A DNA stretch of 64,000 nt, from contig NZ_KQ955208.1 of NCBI RefSeq assembly GCF_001546115.1, forward strand, positions 1,257,005 through 1,321,004. Reading direction: 5' to 3'. The stretch comes from Paracoccus aminovorans (GTDB lineage: Bacteria > Pseudomonadota > Alphaproteobacteria > Rhodobacterales > Rhodobacteraceae). A model generated the notes under the pieces. It had not been told where the DNA came from. It worked only from the letters and a program-made list of their open reading frames with translations, and did no database searches. Shown one piece after another: positions 28,222 to 39,945 of this stretch. Each line of letters starts with the position of its first letter. Position 1 is the stretch's first letter. A program made the position numbers and the translations under genes.

Positions 28222-28911
28222 ATGAAGATTTCCGCCGACCTGCGCGCTTTCTCGGACCGTCTGGGGCATGAATTCTCGCGCCCCGAATTGCTGGTCCGCG
28301 CGCTGACGCATGGCTCGATCTCGACCGCGACGCGGCCCGACAACCAGCGGCTGGAGTTCCTGGGCGACCGCGTGCTGGGCCTGACCGTGGCCGAGGCGCT
28401 GTTCGCGGCCGACCGCGCCGCCACCGAAGGCCAGCTGGCGCCGCGCTACAACGCGCTGGTCAAGGGCGAGACCTGTGCCGAGGTCGCGCGCGAGATCGGC
28501 CTGGGCGAGGTGCTGAAGCTCGGCCGCTCCGAGATGATGTCGGGCGGGCGCCGCAAGGAGGCGCTGCTGGCCGATGCGATGGAGGCGGTGCTGGCCGCGA
28601 TCTATCTCGACGCCGGGCTTGAGGCGGCGCGCGCGGTGATCCTGCGGCTCTGGGCCGACCGGCTGGCGCGGGTCGAGGACGACGCCCGCGACCCCAAGAC
28701 GGCATTGCAGGAATGGGCCCAGGCCCAGGGCATGAGCCCGCCGCGCTATGTCCAGACCGCGCGCAGAGGGCCGGACCACGCGCCGGAATTCGAAATCACC
28801 GTCCGGCTGGACGACGGCCGCGAGGCCCAGGCCAGCGGCAAGGGCACCAAACGCAGCATCGAACAGGCGGCCGCGGCCGTGCTGCTGTCGCAAATCGAAG
28901 GAACGACATGA
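28222..28911 (+). CDS. rnc: Ribonuclease III
   Basis: RNase III cuts double-stranded RNA, including rRNA precursors. The 229-residue protein has the catalytic box [14 protein letters not shown] near residue 48 and, after ~155, a dsRNA-binding domain ending [17 protein letters not shown]. Its TGA overlaps the era ATG by 4 nt (ATGA), the common coupling of these genes. Confidence 0.97.
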   Translation: MKISADLRAFSDRLGHEFSRPELLVRALTHGSISTATRPDNQRLEFLGDRVLGLTVAEALFAADRAATEGQLAPRYNALVKGETCAEVAREIGLGEVLKLGRSEMMSGGRRKEALLADAMEAVLAAIYLDAGLEAARAVILRLWADRLARVEDDARDPKTALQEWAQAQGMSPPRYVQTARRGPDHAPEFEITVRLDDGREAQASGKGTKRSIEQAAAAVLLSQIEGTT

Positions 28912-29819
28912 CCGAAACGCGCGCGGGCTTCGTCGCCCTGATCGGCGAGCCGAATGCCGGGAAATCCACCCTGCTGAACCAGATGGTCGGGGCCAAGGTC
29001 TCGATCGTGACGCATAAGGTGCAGACCACCCGCGCCCGCATCCGCGGCATCGCCATGCACGGGCCGGCGCAGGTGGTTTTCGTCGACACGCCCGGCATCT
29101 TTCGCCCGCGCCGCCGGCTGGACCGCAGCATGGTCAAGGCGGCCTGGGGCGGCGCTGCCGATGCCGACATCATCCTGCTGCTGATCGAGGCGCATCGCGG
29201 GCTGACCGAGGGCGCGCAGGCGATCATCGCGAGCCTGCGCGAGCATGCCGGCAAGACTCCGGTCGCGCTGGTCATCAACAAGATCGATCGGGTCAAGGCC
29301 GAGGTGCTGCTGGCGCTGTCGCAACAGGTCAACGAGAGCTTCCCCTTTGCCCGGACCTTCATGATCTCGGCCGAAAAGGGCTATGGCTGCAACGACCTGA
29401 TGGATTGGCTGGCCGCCGAAGTGCCCGCCGGCCCCTGGCTTTACCCCGAGGATCAGGTCGCCGACCTGCCGATGCGCATGATCGCCGCCGAGATCACCCG
29501 CGAGAAGCTGACCCTGCGCCTGCACGAGGAAATCCCCTATCAGCTGACGGTCGAGACCGAGGCCTGGGAGGAGAAGAAGGACGGCTCGGCCCGCGTGGAC
29601 CAGATCGTCTATGTCGCCCGCCCCGGCCACAAGGGCATCGTGCTGGGCAAGAGCGGCGAGACCATCAAGGCCGTGGGCCAGGCGGCGCGGGCCGAACTGG
29701 CCGAGTTCATGGGCCGGCCGGTGCATCTGTTCCTGCAGGTCAAGGTGCGCGAGAACTGGCTGGACGAGGCCGAGCGCTATAACGAGATGGGCCTCGACTT
29801 CCGCGACGGCGATGCCTGA
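28908..29819 (+). CDS. era: GTPase Era
   Basis: Era binds 16S rRNA near its 3' end and monitors 30S assembly. At 303 residues it shows G1 [18 protein letters not shown]3 [13 protein letters not shown]4 VINKIDRV, and the C-terminal KH domain [20 protein letters not shown]. It follows rnc with a 4-nt overlap and precedes the DUF1491 gene by 8 nt. Confidence 0.97.
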   Translation: MTETRAGFVALIGEPNAGKSTLLNQMVGAKVSIVTHKVQTTRARIRGIAMHGPAQVVFVDTPGIFRPRRRLDRSMVKAAWGGAADADIILLLIEAHRGLTEGAQAIIASLREHAGKTPVALVINKIDRVKAEVLLALSQQVNESFPFARTFMISAEKGYGCNDLMDWLAAEVPAGPWLYPEDQVADLPMRMIAAEITREKLTLRLHEEIPYQLTVETEAWEEKKDGSARVDQIVYVARPGHKGIVLGKSGETIKAVGQAARAELAEFMGRPVHLFLQVKVRENWLDEAERYNEMGLDFRDGDA

Positions 29820-29827
29820 GGCCGCCG

Positions 29828-30163
29828 ATGGCTGAGGCGAGGCTCGCGGCGGGGATCTGGGTCGCGGCCTATCTGCGCCGGCTGGGTCTGGCCGACATCC
29901 CGGCCTATGTCACCCGCCACGGCGACGACACCGCCGGCAGCGTCATGGTGAAATGCGCGACGCTGGACGGGCGGGCCAGCCTCTGGGTTCGGGAATGGGA
30001 CCTGGAAACCGACCGGCGGGTCTGGATCCGGCTGAACGAGGCGCCCGAGCGCGACATCGACGCCGAGATCGCCCGCAATGCCAGCCGCGACCCCGACCTG
30101 TGGGTGATCGAGATCGAGAGCCGCGACGGCAGCACCCTGCTGGACCAGGACGGGCTGGCTTGA
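29828..30163 (+). CDS. DUF1491 family protein
   Basis: A 111-residue cytosolic protein of the small alphaproteobacterial family DUF1491, whose function is unknown: it has AAGIWVAAYLRRLGLADIPA early and LWVREWDLETDRRVWIRLNE in the middle. It sits directly after era (8 nt), so is probably in the same transcript. The transcript seems to end at a hairpin at 30201-30216. Confidence 0.8.
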   Translation: MAEARLAAGIWVAAYLRRLGLADIPAYVTRHGDDTAGSVMVKCATLDGRASLWVREWDLETDRRVWIRLNEAPERDIDAEIARNASRDPDLWVIEIESRDGSTLLDQDGLA

Positions 30164-30172
30164 ACCCTTGCC

Positions 30173-30200
30173 GGGAGTATTCGGAAAACGGCGAAAGCGC
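30173..30200 (+). repeat. Dispersed repeat copy 1 (GGAGTATTCGGAAAACGGCG type)
   Basis: The segment beginning GGGAGTATTCGGAAAACGGC, 10 nt after the DUF1491 stop, is one of four related sequences in the window sharing (G)G-TATTTGG-(A/C rich)-AAAG. A second diverged copy lies at 30230-30253. Confidence 0.5.
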
Positions 30201-30216
30201 GCCGGGAACGCCCGGC
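30201..30216 (+). terminator. Hairpin after the lepB-rnc-era-DUF1491 genes
   Basis: GCCGGG and CCCGGC form a perfect 6-bp stem with loop AACG, flanked by further GCGC pairs. It lies 38 nt past the DUF1491 stop, between two repeat copies. No clear T-run follows, so termination is probable but not certain. Confidence 0.45.
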
Positions 30217-30229
30217 CTGGCGCTTGGCG

Positions 30230-30253
30230 TGGGTATTTGGCGAGCAAAGAAGC
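30230..30253 (+). repeat. Dispersed repeat copy 2 (GGGTATTTGG type)
   Basis: TGGGTATTTGGCGAGCAAAG matches the shared core GGGTATTTGG of the repeat family seen also at 30173, 36696 and 53301. It lies between the DUF1491 gene and gyrB. Confidence 0.45.
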
Positions 30254-30334
30254 CGGGTCTGGAGCAGTTCCGTAGCCGTGGCGACGTGACGTCGCGCGCG
30301 CGGCGCGCGGACCGCTAAATCTTGTGGCTTTCCC

Positions 30335-32831
<2,497 letters not shown>

Positions 32832-33042
32832 CCAAATTCCGGCAGTTGCAGGGGACAGGGTCGCCAAAGGTTAACGCAACCGCAGATTGATTGTTGCTAT
32901 CATGCCGCGCATCGTGCGAGACAGTGCCCAATCAGTGCCCCGCGGCTTGCAGCGCGGCGTTAGCGAGACTAGTTCTGGTTCAAATCCGACGCCCGCGAGA
33001 CTTGCTCCTGTGCCGGGCCTTGTCACATTAGGAGAGATGAAT

Positions 33043-33756
33043 ATGCGCGCAGCTTACCTGACCGCTCCCCTCGCCGTCCTGGGCGCCTTTGCCGCCAATG
33101 CCGGTGGCTACACCCCCCCGGTGGTCGAGAGCGGCGTCGTGGCTCCGGTGGTCGAAACCGCTCCGGTCGGCGACTGGGCCGGCGGCTATGCCGGTCTGAC
33201 CCTGGGCTATGCCTTCGGCGGCGAAGACGATGTCGGCGTCAACTCGGTGGGCGGCCTCGGCGGCACCCCGGACGAGCTGAAGCTGAACGGCGTCAATGGC
33301 GGCGTGCATGTCGGCTATCGCTGGCAGCGCGACCGCTGGGTCTTCGGCCCCGAGCTGGGCTATGAAGGCGGCAGCGTCGAGGACAGCTTCTCGACCGACG
33401 GTTACGACGCCGAATCGAAGGTCAAGAACGTCCTCGCCCTGCGCATGAAGACCGGCTACGAAGTCAGCCCCGGCATGCTGGTCTATGGCATCGCCGGTGT
33501 GGCGCGCGCCAAGGTCGACTATTCGGTCGAGGGCACCGGCGGCGCTGGCGCCATCGACCTGAACGACAGCTATTCCAAGACCGGCTACATCGTCGGCCTG
33601 GGCGCCGAGAAAAAGCTGAACGACCGCATGTCGGTGACCGGCGAATATGAATTCGCCAACTTCGGCAAGGAAACCCTGGAAGACGGCCTCGGCGCCTCAA
33701 CCAACGCCACGGCGAAGTTCCACAACGTCAAGCTGGGCCTGAACTTCAAGTTCTGA
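33043..33756 (+). CDS. Outer-membrane beta-barrel protein
   Basis: The 237-residue product has a signal peptide (MRAAYLTAPLAVLGAFAANA) and a repeated pattern of alternating residues ending in Phe (LGLNFKF), the outer-membrane assembly signal. Stretches such as WAGGYAGLTLGYAFGGEDD, GVHVGYRWQRDRWVFGPELG and YIVGLGAEKKLNDRMSVTGE fit the Omp25/LomR-like small porins of alphaproteobacteria. ATG 33043 is preferred over ATG 33037 because AGGAG lies 8 nt before it. The cargo or binding partner is unknown. Confidence 0.88.
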   Translation: MRAAYLTAPLAVLGAFAANAGGYTPPVVESGVVAPVVETAPVGDWAGGYAGLTLGYAFGGEDDVGVNSVGGLGGTPDELKLNGVNGGVHVGYRWQRDRWVFGPELGYEGGSVEDSFSTDGYDAESKVKNVLALRMKTGYEVSPGMLVYGIAGVARAKVDYSVEGTGGAGAIDLNDSYSKTGYIVGLGAEKKLNDRMSVTGEYEFANFGKETLEDGLGASTNATAKFHNVKLGLNFKF

Positions 33757-33792
33757 TCCGCAAGATCTGATCCGGCTCCACGGACGGGACAG

Positions 33793-33815
33793 GGGTCGCC
33801 TTCGGGCGGCCCTTT
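33793..33815 (+). terminator. Rho-independent terminator after the outer-membrane protein gene
   Basis: GGGTCGCC and GGCGGCCC pair over 8 bp (one G-T) around a stable TTCG tetraloop, followed by TTTCTCGT. It lies 37 nt past the stop codon, just before the end of the leftward repair operon. Confidence 0.75.
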
Positions 33816-33819
33816 CTCG

Positions 33820-34476
33820 TCAGCGCCGCCGCGGCTGGCCGATGGGCAGCGGGATCGCCCGCGGTCCGCAGGCGATGGCCAGTCCACGCGGGACCAGCGC
33901 CTGCACGGCCGCATGGTCATGCGCCAGGCCGCCGGTATAGGCGCCGAAGGCCGGCAGCAGCAGATGCTGCGGCCCCAGCAGGAAGGCGCGCCGCCGCTCG
34001 CCGGCCAGGCGCACCACCGGGTGGAAATGCCCGGATATATCCGGCCCCGGCCCGGCCTCGTGCCGCAGCGCGACCGGGCCAAGCCGCAGCTCCGCCGCCG
34101 AGCGGCCGGGCAGGTGCCGCGGCGCGGCCGGGTCGTGGTTGCCATGCAGCCAGACCCAATCCCGCCCGCGCGCCAGCGCCAGCAGCGCGCCCGCGACCAG
34201 TGGATCCAGCGCCTGCGCCGCCGCCAGGTCGTCGAAACCGTCGCCCAGGCTGACGACGACCTCGGGTGCCAGAGCCGCGATCTCGCCGGCCAGGCGCTCC
34301 AGCGTCGCAAGCCCCTCATAGGGCGGCAGCAGCGGGCCGCCGCGCCGGGCCAGGCGCTCGGATTTTCCCAGGTGCAGATCGGCCACGACCAGCCAACGCC
34401 CGCCCGGCCACCACAGCACGCCCGAGCCCCGCGCCTCCAGCGACAGGCCATGGAAATCGAACAGGTATCCGGTCAT
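33820..34476 (-). CDS. pdeM: Ligase-associated DNA damage response endonuclease PdeM (calcineurin-like phosphoesterase)
   Basis: The 218-residue protein has the metal ligands of calcineurin-like phosphoesterases: WLVVADLHLGKSE (D-x-H), LGDGFDDLAAA, WLHGNHDPAAPRH and ISGHFHPVVRL. It is the last gene of the repair operon and overlaps the helicase stop by 4 nt, which identifies it as the phosphoesterase of the Exo-Lig-Lhr-MPE cluster. It probably trims or opens DNA ends, though its true substrate is not clear. Confidence 0.9.
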   Translation of the reverse strand: MTGYLFDFHGLSLEARGSGVLWWPGGRWLVVADLHLGKSERLARRGGPLLPPYEGLATLERLAGEIAALAPEVVVSLGDGFDDLAAAQALDPLVAGALLALARGRDWVWLHGNHDPAAPRHLPGRSAAELRLGPVALRHEAGPGPDISGHFHPVVRLAGERRRAFLLGPQHLLLPAFGAYTGGLAHDHAAVQALVPRGLAIACGPRAIPLPIGQPRRR

Positions 34477-36902
34477 CCGATGCCTTCCAGCCCGGCCTCG
34501 CGCATCAGCGCCTCGGCCTCGATCCGGGCCAGCCGCTCGCGGCCCTCGCCGCGGATCGGCACGCGGCCCATTTCCAGCAGCAGCGGCGCGGCCAGGGGCG
34601 AGACGCGGTCGAGCAGCCGGTGCTCGCGCCGGGGCGAGCGCGCCAGCATCTCCTCGATGCGGCCGAAATCGACCAGGCCGCGCCCGGCCTCCTGGGCGGT
34701 GACGCGCAGCATCAGGTGGTCGGGGTCGTATTTGCGCAGCGTGTCATAAAGGATGTCGCTGGAAAACGTCGCCTGCCGCCCGGATTTGCGCAGCCCGGGC
34801 ATATTGCGCTGGATCAGCCCGGCCACGATCGCGACATTGCGGAAGGTGCGCTTCATCACCGCGTTCTCGCCCAGCCAGTCGCCCAGGCCCGCGCGCAGCC
34901 GTTCCGCATCCAGAAGCGGCGCCGGATCCGCGACCTTGTCCAGCGACCAGACCAGCAGCGCGTAATCGGTCGAAATGAAGCCCAGCGGGCCCAGCCCTTC
35001 CTGCTCCATCGCGCGCGTCAGCAGCAGGCCCAGCGTCTGCAGGGCATTGCGCCCGGCAAAGCCATAAAGCGCGAAATGCCACAGCCCGGCATGGGGAAAG
35101 CTCTCGGAGAGCAGCAGCCCCGGTTCGGGCAGGCGCGAGACCTCGGCCTGCAAACCCAGCCAGTCGCGGGTGTCGGGCGGCAGCGCCGCATGATGGGCCG
35201 GATCGCCGATCAGCGCCAGCACCCGATGCGCAAGCTGCGTCGACATGGCCAGCTTCACCCCGGAATAGACCGCGATCTTCGGCTGTCGCGAGGGATCGGG
35301 CGTGACCTCGACCACCATCTCGCGCAGCGCGTCCATGCGCACCACGCGGCCGCCGATCAGGAAGCTGTCGCCCGGCGTCAAGCCGGCGGCGAAGGCTTCC
35401 TCGACCTCGCCCAGGGGGGCGCCGCCACGGCCGCGCAGGCGGACCTTCAGCATCTCGGCCTCGACGATGGTGCCGACATTCATGCGCAGAAGCTTCGCCG
35501 CACGCGGGTCGCGCAACTGCCACAGCCCCCCGCGCAGCATCAGCCGCTGCCAGCGGTCATAGGCCCGCAGCGCATAGCCGCCGGTGGCCGCGAAATCCAG
35601 GCAGGCGTCGAAATCGGCGCGCGCCAAGCCCCGATAGGGCCCCGCCGTCACCACCTCGGCATAAAGCGCATCGGCGTCGAAGGGCGCGGCGCAGGCGGTC
35701 AGCAGCATATGCTGGCAGAGCACGTCCAGCGGCCCCGGCCCGCGCGGCTCGCCGTCCAGGTCGTGCGCGCGCACGGCCTCCAGCGCCGCCACGCATTCGA
35801 TCTGCTCGAAGCGGTTCGCCGGCACGATCCGCGCCTTCGAGGGCGCGTTATAGCGGTGGTTCGCCCGGCCGATGCGCTGCACCAGCCGCTTGACGTTCTT
35901 CGGCGCGCCGACCTGGATCACCAGATCGACCGCACCCCAGTCGATGCCCAGGTCCAGGCTGCCGGTGGCGACCACGGCGCGCAATTCGCCTGCCGCCATC
36001 GCCGCCTCGACGCGAGCGCGCTGCTCGCGCGCCAGGCTGCCGTGATGCAGGCCGATGGGCAGGTTTTCGTCATTCGCGGCCCAGAGCGCCTGGAAGAACA
36101 GCTCGGCCTGCGCCCGCGTGTTGATGAAGATGATCGTGGTGCGCGCCGATTTCACCGCCGCCAGCACCTCGGGAACCGCGTAATGCCCGCCGCCGCCGGA
36201 CCAGGGCGCGGGGCGCGCGGTTGGCAGCATGGCGATATCCGGGTCCGGCCCCGGATCGGCCTCGACGATCTCGACCGGTCCCGCGCCGGCCATGAAGCGG
36301 GCCAGCGCCTGCGGATCCTCGACCGTCGCCGACAGCCCGGTCACCCGCAGCCCGGGCGACAGCGCCCGCAGCCGCGCCAGCCCCAGCATCAGCTGGTCGC
36401 CGCGCTTGCTTTCCGCCAGGGCATGCAGCTCATCCAGCACCACCCGGCGCAGCCCGCCAAAGATCGCCGGCGCCTCGGGATAGCTCAGCATCAGGGCCAG
36501 GCTCTCGGGCGTGGTCAGCAGGATCTCGGGCGGATCGACGCGCTGCCGGCGCCGCTGCGTCTGGCCGGTGTCGCCGGTGCGGTCCTCGACGCGGATGCCC
36601 AGACCCAGCTCGGCCACCGGCCGGCCCAGGTTGCGGGCGATATCCGCCGTCAGCGCCTTCAGCGGCGAAACATAAAGCGTATGCAGCCCCTTCCGGCTTT
36701 CTCTGTTTTCCAAATACCCATCCGGCCCCGCCACCGGCGCCAGCTCCACCAGCGAGGGCAGGAACCCCGCCAGCGTCTTGCCGCCGCCGGTCGGCGCGAT
36801 CAGCAGGCTGTCGCCCGGCGCCGCCAGCAGCGCCAGCTGATGCGGATGCGGCTGCCAGCCCTGCCGCGCGAACCAGTCCGAAAACAGCTCCGGCAGGATC
36901 AC
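34473..36902 (-). CDS. Ligase-associated DNA damage response DEXH-box helicase (Lhr-type)
   Basis: This 809-residue helicase has Walker A LLIAPTGGGKTLAGFLPSL, the DELH box RRVVLDELHALAESKRG, FINTRAQAELFF and QRIGRANHRYN (motif VI). Lhr-type enzymes move 3' to 5' on single-stranded DNA and unwind DNA:RNA and DNA:DNA. The GTG at 36902 overlaps the ligase stop by 4 nt. Residues ~58-73 contain DGYLENRESRKG, encoded by a copy of a dispersed repeat (36696-36719) that lengthens this loop in frame. Confidence 0.93.
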   Translation of the reverse strand: MILPELFSDWFARQGWQPHPHQLALLAAPGDSLLIAPTGGGKTLAGFLPSLVELAPVAGPDGYLENRESRKGLHTLYVSPLKALTADIARNLGRPVAELGLGIRVEDRTGDTGQTQRRRQRVDPPEILLTTPESLALMLSYPEAPAIFGGLRRVVLDELHALAESKRGDQLMLGLARLRALSPGLRVTGLSATVEDPQALARFMAGAGPVEIVEADPGPDPDIAMLPTARPAPWSGGGGHYAVPEVLAAVKSARTTIIFINTRAQAELFFQALWAANDENLPIGLHHGSLAREQRARVEAAMAAGELRAVVATGSLDLGIDWGAVDLVIQVGAPKNVKRLVQRIGRANHRYNAPSKARIVPANRFEQIECVAALEAVRAHDLDGEPRGPGPLDVLCQHMLLTACAAPFDADALYAEVVTAGPYRGLARADFDACLDFAATGGYALRAYDRWQRLMLRGGLWQLRDPRAAKLLRMNVGTIVEAEMLKVRLRGRGGAPLGEVEEAFAAGLTPGDSFLIGGRVVRMDALREMVVEVTPDPSRQPKIAVYSGVKLAMSTQLAHRVLALIGDPAHHAALPPDTRDWLGLQAEVSRLPEPGLLLSESFPHAGLWHFALYGFAGRNALQTLGLLLTRAMEQEGLGPLGFISTDYALLVWSLDKVADPAPLLDAERLRAGLGDWLGENAVMKRTFRNVAIVAGLIQRNMPGLRKSGRQATFSSDILYDTLRKYDPDHLMLRVTAQEAGRGLVDFGRIEEMLARSPRREHRLLDRVSPLAAPLLLEMGRVPIRGEGRERLARIEAEALMREAGLEGIG
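36696..36719 (-). repeat. Dispersed repeat copy 3, in frame inside the helicase gene
   Basis: On the minus strand this reads GGGTATTTGGAAAACAGAGA then AAGC, nearly the same as the intergenic copy at 30173. It encodes GYLENRES inside the helicase between the Walker A region and LHTLYVSPLKAL, where homologues, as I recall them, have a shorter loop. Confidence 0.6.
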
Positions 36903-38443
36903 AGCATCGCCTCGAGCGTGTCCAGCCGATCCGCCTCGGCCGCGGGCTTGTCCCAGCGGATGCGGCTGATGCGCGGAAAGCGCATCGCCACCCCCGAGCG
37001 GTGCCGGGTCGAGCGGTTCAGCCCCTCGAAAGCCACCTCGACCACCAGCTTCGGCGCCAAGGCGCGGACCGGGCCGAAGCGCTCGGTGGTATTGGCGCGC
37101 ACGAACTTGTCCAACTCGCGCAGCTCGGCATCGGTGAAGCCGAAATAGGCCTTGCCGACCGGCACCAGCTCGTCGCCCTGCCACAGGCCAAAGGTGAAGT
37201 CGGAATGAAAGCCCGAGCGCTTGCCATGGCCGCGCTGCGCATAGATCAGCACCGCATCGACCACCATCGGGTCGCGCTTCCACTTGAACCAGGGCCCGCG
37301 CGGCCGCCCGGCGACATAGGCCGAATCGCGGCGCTTGATCATCACCCCCTCGATCACCGCCGCCGGAGGATCGGCGCGCAGGGCCGCCAGATCGTCCCAG
37401 CTCGCGAAATCCAGCAGCGGCGAGATGTCGATGCCCGGCCCGAAATCCGCGCCTTCCAGCACGGCGCGCCGCACGGTCAGGGGCTCGGCGCGCAGGTCGC
37501 GGCCCTGCCAGATCAGCAGGTCGTAAAGCCGCAGGCCGGCCGGGTGGCTTGCCAGCAGCGCGCGCCCCACCGCCTTGCGGTTCAGCCGCTTTTGCAGCTC
37601 GCCAAAGGGCGCCACCTCGCCCTCGCGCCGGACCAGCAATTCGCCATCGGCGCTGCCGTCGAAATGCATTGCGTCGATCACGTCGGGAAAGGCATGGGAA
37701 ATATCCTCTCCCGTCCGGGAATAAAGCCGCTTGACCCCGCCGTCGCTGACCGCCTGCACGCGGATGCCGTCCCATTTCCATTCCGCGACATGCTCGGCCG
37801 GGTCCAGCGCGCGAAGCTCGTCCAGATCGGTCGGTGTCGACAGCATCACCGGCCGGAACGGCGCCAGCGCCGCGCTTTCCGGCCGCGCCCCGCCGCCGAT
37901 CCAGCCGAAAAGCGGCGCATAGGGTGGCGCCAGCCCGTGCCAGATCTCTTCCAGATCGGCGACCGAGGGCGCGCCCATTCCGGCCAGCGCCATGCGCGCC
38001 ATCCGCGCCGACAGGCCGACGCGCAGATTGCCGGTGGCGAGCTTCAGGAAGGCCAGCCGCTCGGACGGTCCCAGCCGGTCCAGCATCCCGGCGATCGCGC
38101 CGGGCAGCCCGGCCTTGCCGGTGGTCTGCAGCAGTTCGACCGCCTGCGACAGCGGCGGGTCGTCCTCGGCACCCTCGGGCCAGACCAGCGCGATGGTCTC
38201 GGCCAGGTCGCCGACGAAATCATAGCTCAGCGCCAGCAGCTGCCCGTCGATGCGCTCGGCCGCCAGCCCGCGCAGCAGAGAGGGCGTGACCCGGCGCAAT
38301 TCCAGATCGCCCGTCAGCGCCGCCAGGGCCCAGCCGCGATCCGGGTCCGGCGTGCGTTCCAGGTAATGCTGCACATGTTGCAGCTTCGCGTTGCGCGCCG
38401 GCGTGAAGGCCAGGCGTTCCAGCAGGGCGGCGAAGGCCTTCAT
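36899..38443 (-). CDS. ATP-dependent DNA ligase of the damage-response cluster
   Basis: The 514-residue ligase has an N-terminal DNA-binding domain, the adenylation motif EWKWDGIRVQ with catalytic Lys at residue 223, GSADGELLVRREGE (motif III), RPRGPWFKWKRDP (motif V-like) and an OB domain to the end. Most bacteria rely on NAD+ ligases; this ATP type is carried with the exonuclease, helicase and PdeM and is thought to mend damaged ends. It overlaps both neighbours by 4 nt. Confidence 0.94.
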   Translation of the reverse strand: MKAFAALLERLAFTPARNAKLQHVQHYLERTPDPDRGWALAALTGDLELRRVTPSLLRGLAAERIDGQLLALSYDFVGDLAETIALVWPEGAEDDPPLSQAVELLQTTGKAGLPGAIAGMLDRLGPSERLAFLKLATGNLRVGLSARMARMALAGMGAPSVADLEEIWHGLAPPYAPLFGWIGGGARPESAALAPFRPVMLSTPTDLDELRALDPAEHVAEWKWDGIRVQAVSDGGVKRLYSRTGEDISHAFPDVIDAMHFDGSADGELLVRREGEVAPFGELQKRLNRKAVGRALLASHPAGLRLYDLLIWQGRDLRAEPLTVRRAVLEGADFGPGIDISPLLDFASWDDLAALRADPPAAVIEGVMIKRRDSAYVAGRPRGPWFKWKRDPMVVDAVLIYAQRGHGKRSGFHSDFTFGLWQGDELVPVGKAYFGFTDAELRELDKFVRANTTERFGPVRALAPKLVVEVAFEGLNRSTRHRSGVAMRFPRISRIRWDKPAAEADRLDTLEAML

Positions 38444-39432
38444 TCCTCGGCCTCGTCCTCATAGCCGACCAGCCGCAGCGGCCGGGCCGGGATCTGCGCC
38501 AGCTCGCACCAGCGGATCACGCCATCCTCGGTGCCATGCGTGACCCAGACCTCGGACGGGCCCAGCTCGGTCAGCGTGCCGGTCAGCATCGGCCAGTCGA
38601 CATGGTCGCTGATGACCAGGGGCAGCTCGACGCCCCTTTGCCGCGCCCGCGCCCGCACCGTCATCCAGCCCGAGGCGAAGCCCAGCACCGGGTCGCGAAA
38701 GCGCTGCACCCACAGGCTCGCGAAGGCCGAAGGCGGCGCGATGACCAGCTGCGCCGACACCTCGTCGGCCGTGGCCGGGACCAGTTCGCCCAGATCGACG
38801 CCCTGCTGGACGTAATAGTCGCACAGCGTCTTCAGCGCGCCATGGATGGCGATGGGCGCGTCATAGCCCGCCGCGCGCAGCAGCGCGATCACATGCTGCG
38901 CCTTGCCCAGGGCATAGGCGCCGATCAGATGCGGGCGGTCGAGAAACTCGGCCATGCTGGCCAGCAGCTTCTCGACCTGCGTTGCGGGCTCGGGGAAACG
39001 GAACACCGGAAGGCCGAAGGTCGCCTCGGTCACGAAGATGTCGCAGGGCACGGCTTCGAACGGCGCGCAGGTCGGGTTCGGCTGCCGGGTGTAGTCGCCC
39101 GAGACGACGATGCGGCAATCGCCCGAGGTCACCGCGATCTGGCTGGAGCCCAGCACATGCCCGGCCGGGTGAAAGCCGACCGAGACGCCGCCCAGCCGCA
39201 TCTCGCCCGCCGCGACCTGGGTCGAGCCGGCGAAGTCCGGCCCCATGCGCAGCCGCATGATGTCCAGCGTCTGCCGCGTCGCCAGCACGGCGCCATGGCC
39301 GGGGCGGGCGTGGTCGGAATGGCCGTGCGTGATCAGCGCGCGCGCGACCGGGCGCAAGGGGTCGATGTGGAAATCGCCCTCGGGGCAGTAAAGCCCGGCC
39401 TCGGTCGGCAAAAGGATCGGATCGGCGCGCAT
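38440..39432 (-). CDS. Ligase-associated DNA damage response exonuclease (MBL fold)
   Basis: The 330-residue protein has the metal site LITHGHSDHARPGHG (residues ~33-47), FHPAGHVLGSSQIAV and VVSGDYTRQPNP, and ends in the beta-CASP-like VWVTHGTEDGVIRW. It belongs to the SNM1/Artemis-like exonucleases and leads the four-gene operon exo-ligase-helicase-PdeM. It should trim DNA ends before ligation. The ATG at 39432 lies close to the convergent end of the Lrp gene. Confidence 0.92.
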   Translation of the reverse strand: MRADPILLPTEAGLYCPEGDFHIDPLRPVARALITHGHSDHARPGHGAVLATRQTLDIMRLRMGPDFAGSTQVAAGEMRLGGVSVGFHPAGHVLGSSQIAVTSGDCRIVVSGDYTRQPNPTCAPFEAVPCDIFVTEATFGLPVFRFPEPATQVEKLLASMAEFLDRPHLIGAYALGKAQHVIALLRAAGYDAPIAIHGALKTLCDYYVQQGVDLGELVPATADEVSAQLVIAPPSAFASLWVQRFRDPVLGFASGWMTVRARARQRGVELPLVISDHVDWPMLTGTLTELGPSEVWVTHGTEDGVIRWCELAQIPARPLRLVGYEDEAEE

Positions 39433-39462
39433 GAGCCCAAGATGTAGAACATTTCGTGAAAA

Positions 39463-39936
39463 TCAACCCGGCGCCAGCGGGCGGCCGTGAAAGATCGTCT
39501 CCATCGAGAAAACGCCGGTGACCCGTTCCAGATCCATGTCGGCGATCAGCCGCTTGTAAAGCTGGTCGTAACCCGCCATGTCGCCGACCACCGCCTTGGC
39601 CATATAATCCCACTCGCCGCCGATGCGGTGGAACTCGGTGATCTGCGGCAGGGACTCGATCCGGGCGCGGAAACGCCGCGCCCAGGCGTCGTCGTGATGG
39701 CGGGTGCGGACCATGATGAAGACCGTCAACCCCAGCCCCAGCCGGCCGGCGTCGATGACGGCGCGGCTGCCCTGCAAGACGCCGGCCTCGGTCAGCCGCT
39801 GCAACCGGCGCCAGCAGGCGTTCTGCGACAGGCCGATACGCTCGGCCAGTTCGCGCTGCGACAGGCTGGCGTCCTGCTGCAAGAGCCGCAGCAGCTGGTT
39901 GTCGGTTTCGTCTATTTCGAGAGTTTTACCGTTCAT
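39463..39936 (-). CDS. Lrp/AsnC-family transcriptional regulator
   Basis: The 157-residue protein starts with a winged HTH (LLRLLQQDASLSQRELAERI, SQNACWRRLQRLTEAGVL) and ends in the RAM ligand-binding domain (EFHRIGGEWDYMAKAVVGDM). Such regulators sense amino acids and usually control adjacent genes. It is divergent from a class V aminotransferase gene, and the intergenic region has a dyad at 39946-39968. The ligand is unknown. Confidence 0.92.
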   Translation of the reverse strand: MNGKTLEIDETDNQLLRLLQQDASLSQRELAERIGLSQNACWRRLQRLTEAGVLQGSRAVIDAGRLGLGLTVFIMVRTRHHDDAWARRFRARIESLPQITEFHRIGGEWDYMAKAVVGDMAGYDQLYKRLIADMDLERVTGVFSMETIFHGRPLAPG

Positions 39937-39945
39937 TTGACAACA

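Noticed and set aside
32976..32989. GGTTCAAATCC, like a tRNA T-loop, between gyrB and the outer-membrane protein gene
   Set aside because: No matching acceptor, D or anticodon arm can be built around it; at best a chance match or an old fragment.
33000..33042. A sigma70 promoter just before the outer-membrane protein gene
   Set aside because: TATCAT near 32898 lacks a properly spaced -35 hexamer, so I do not list it.
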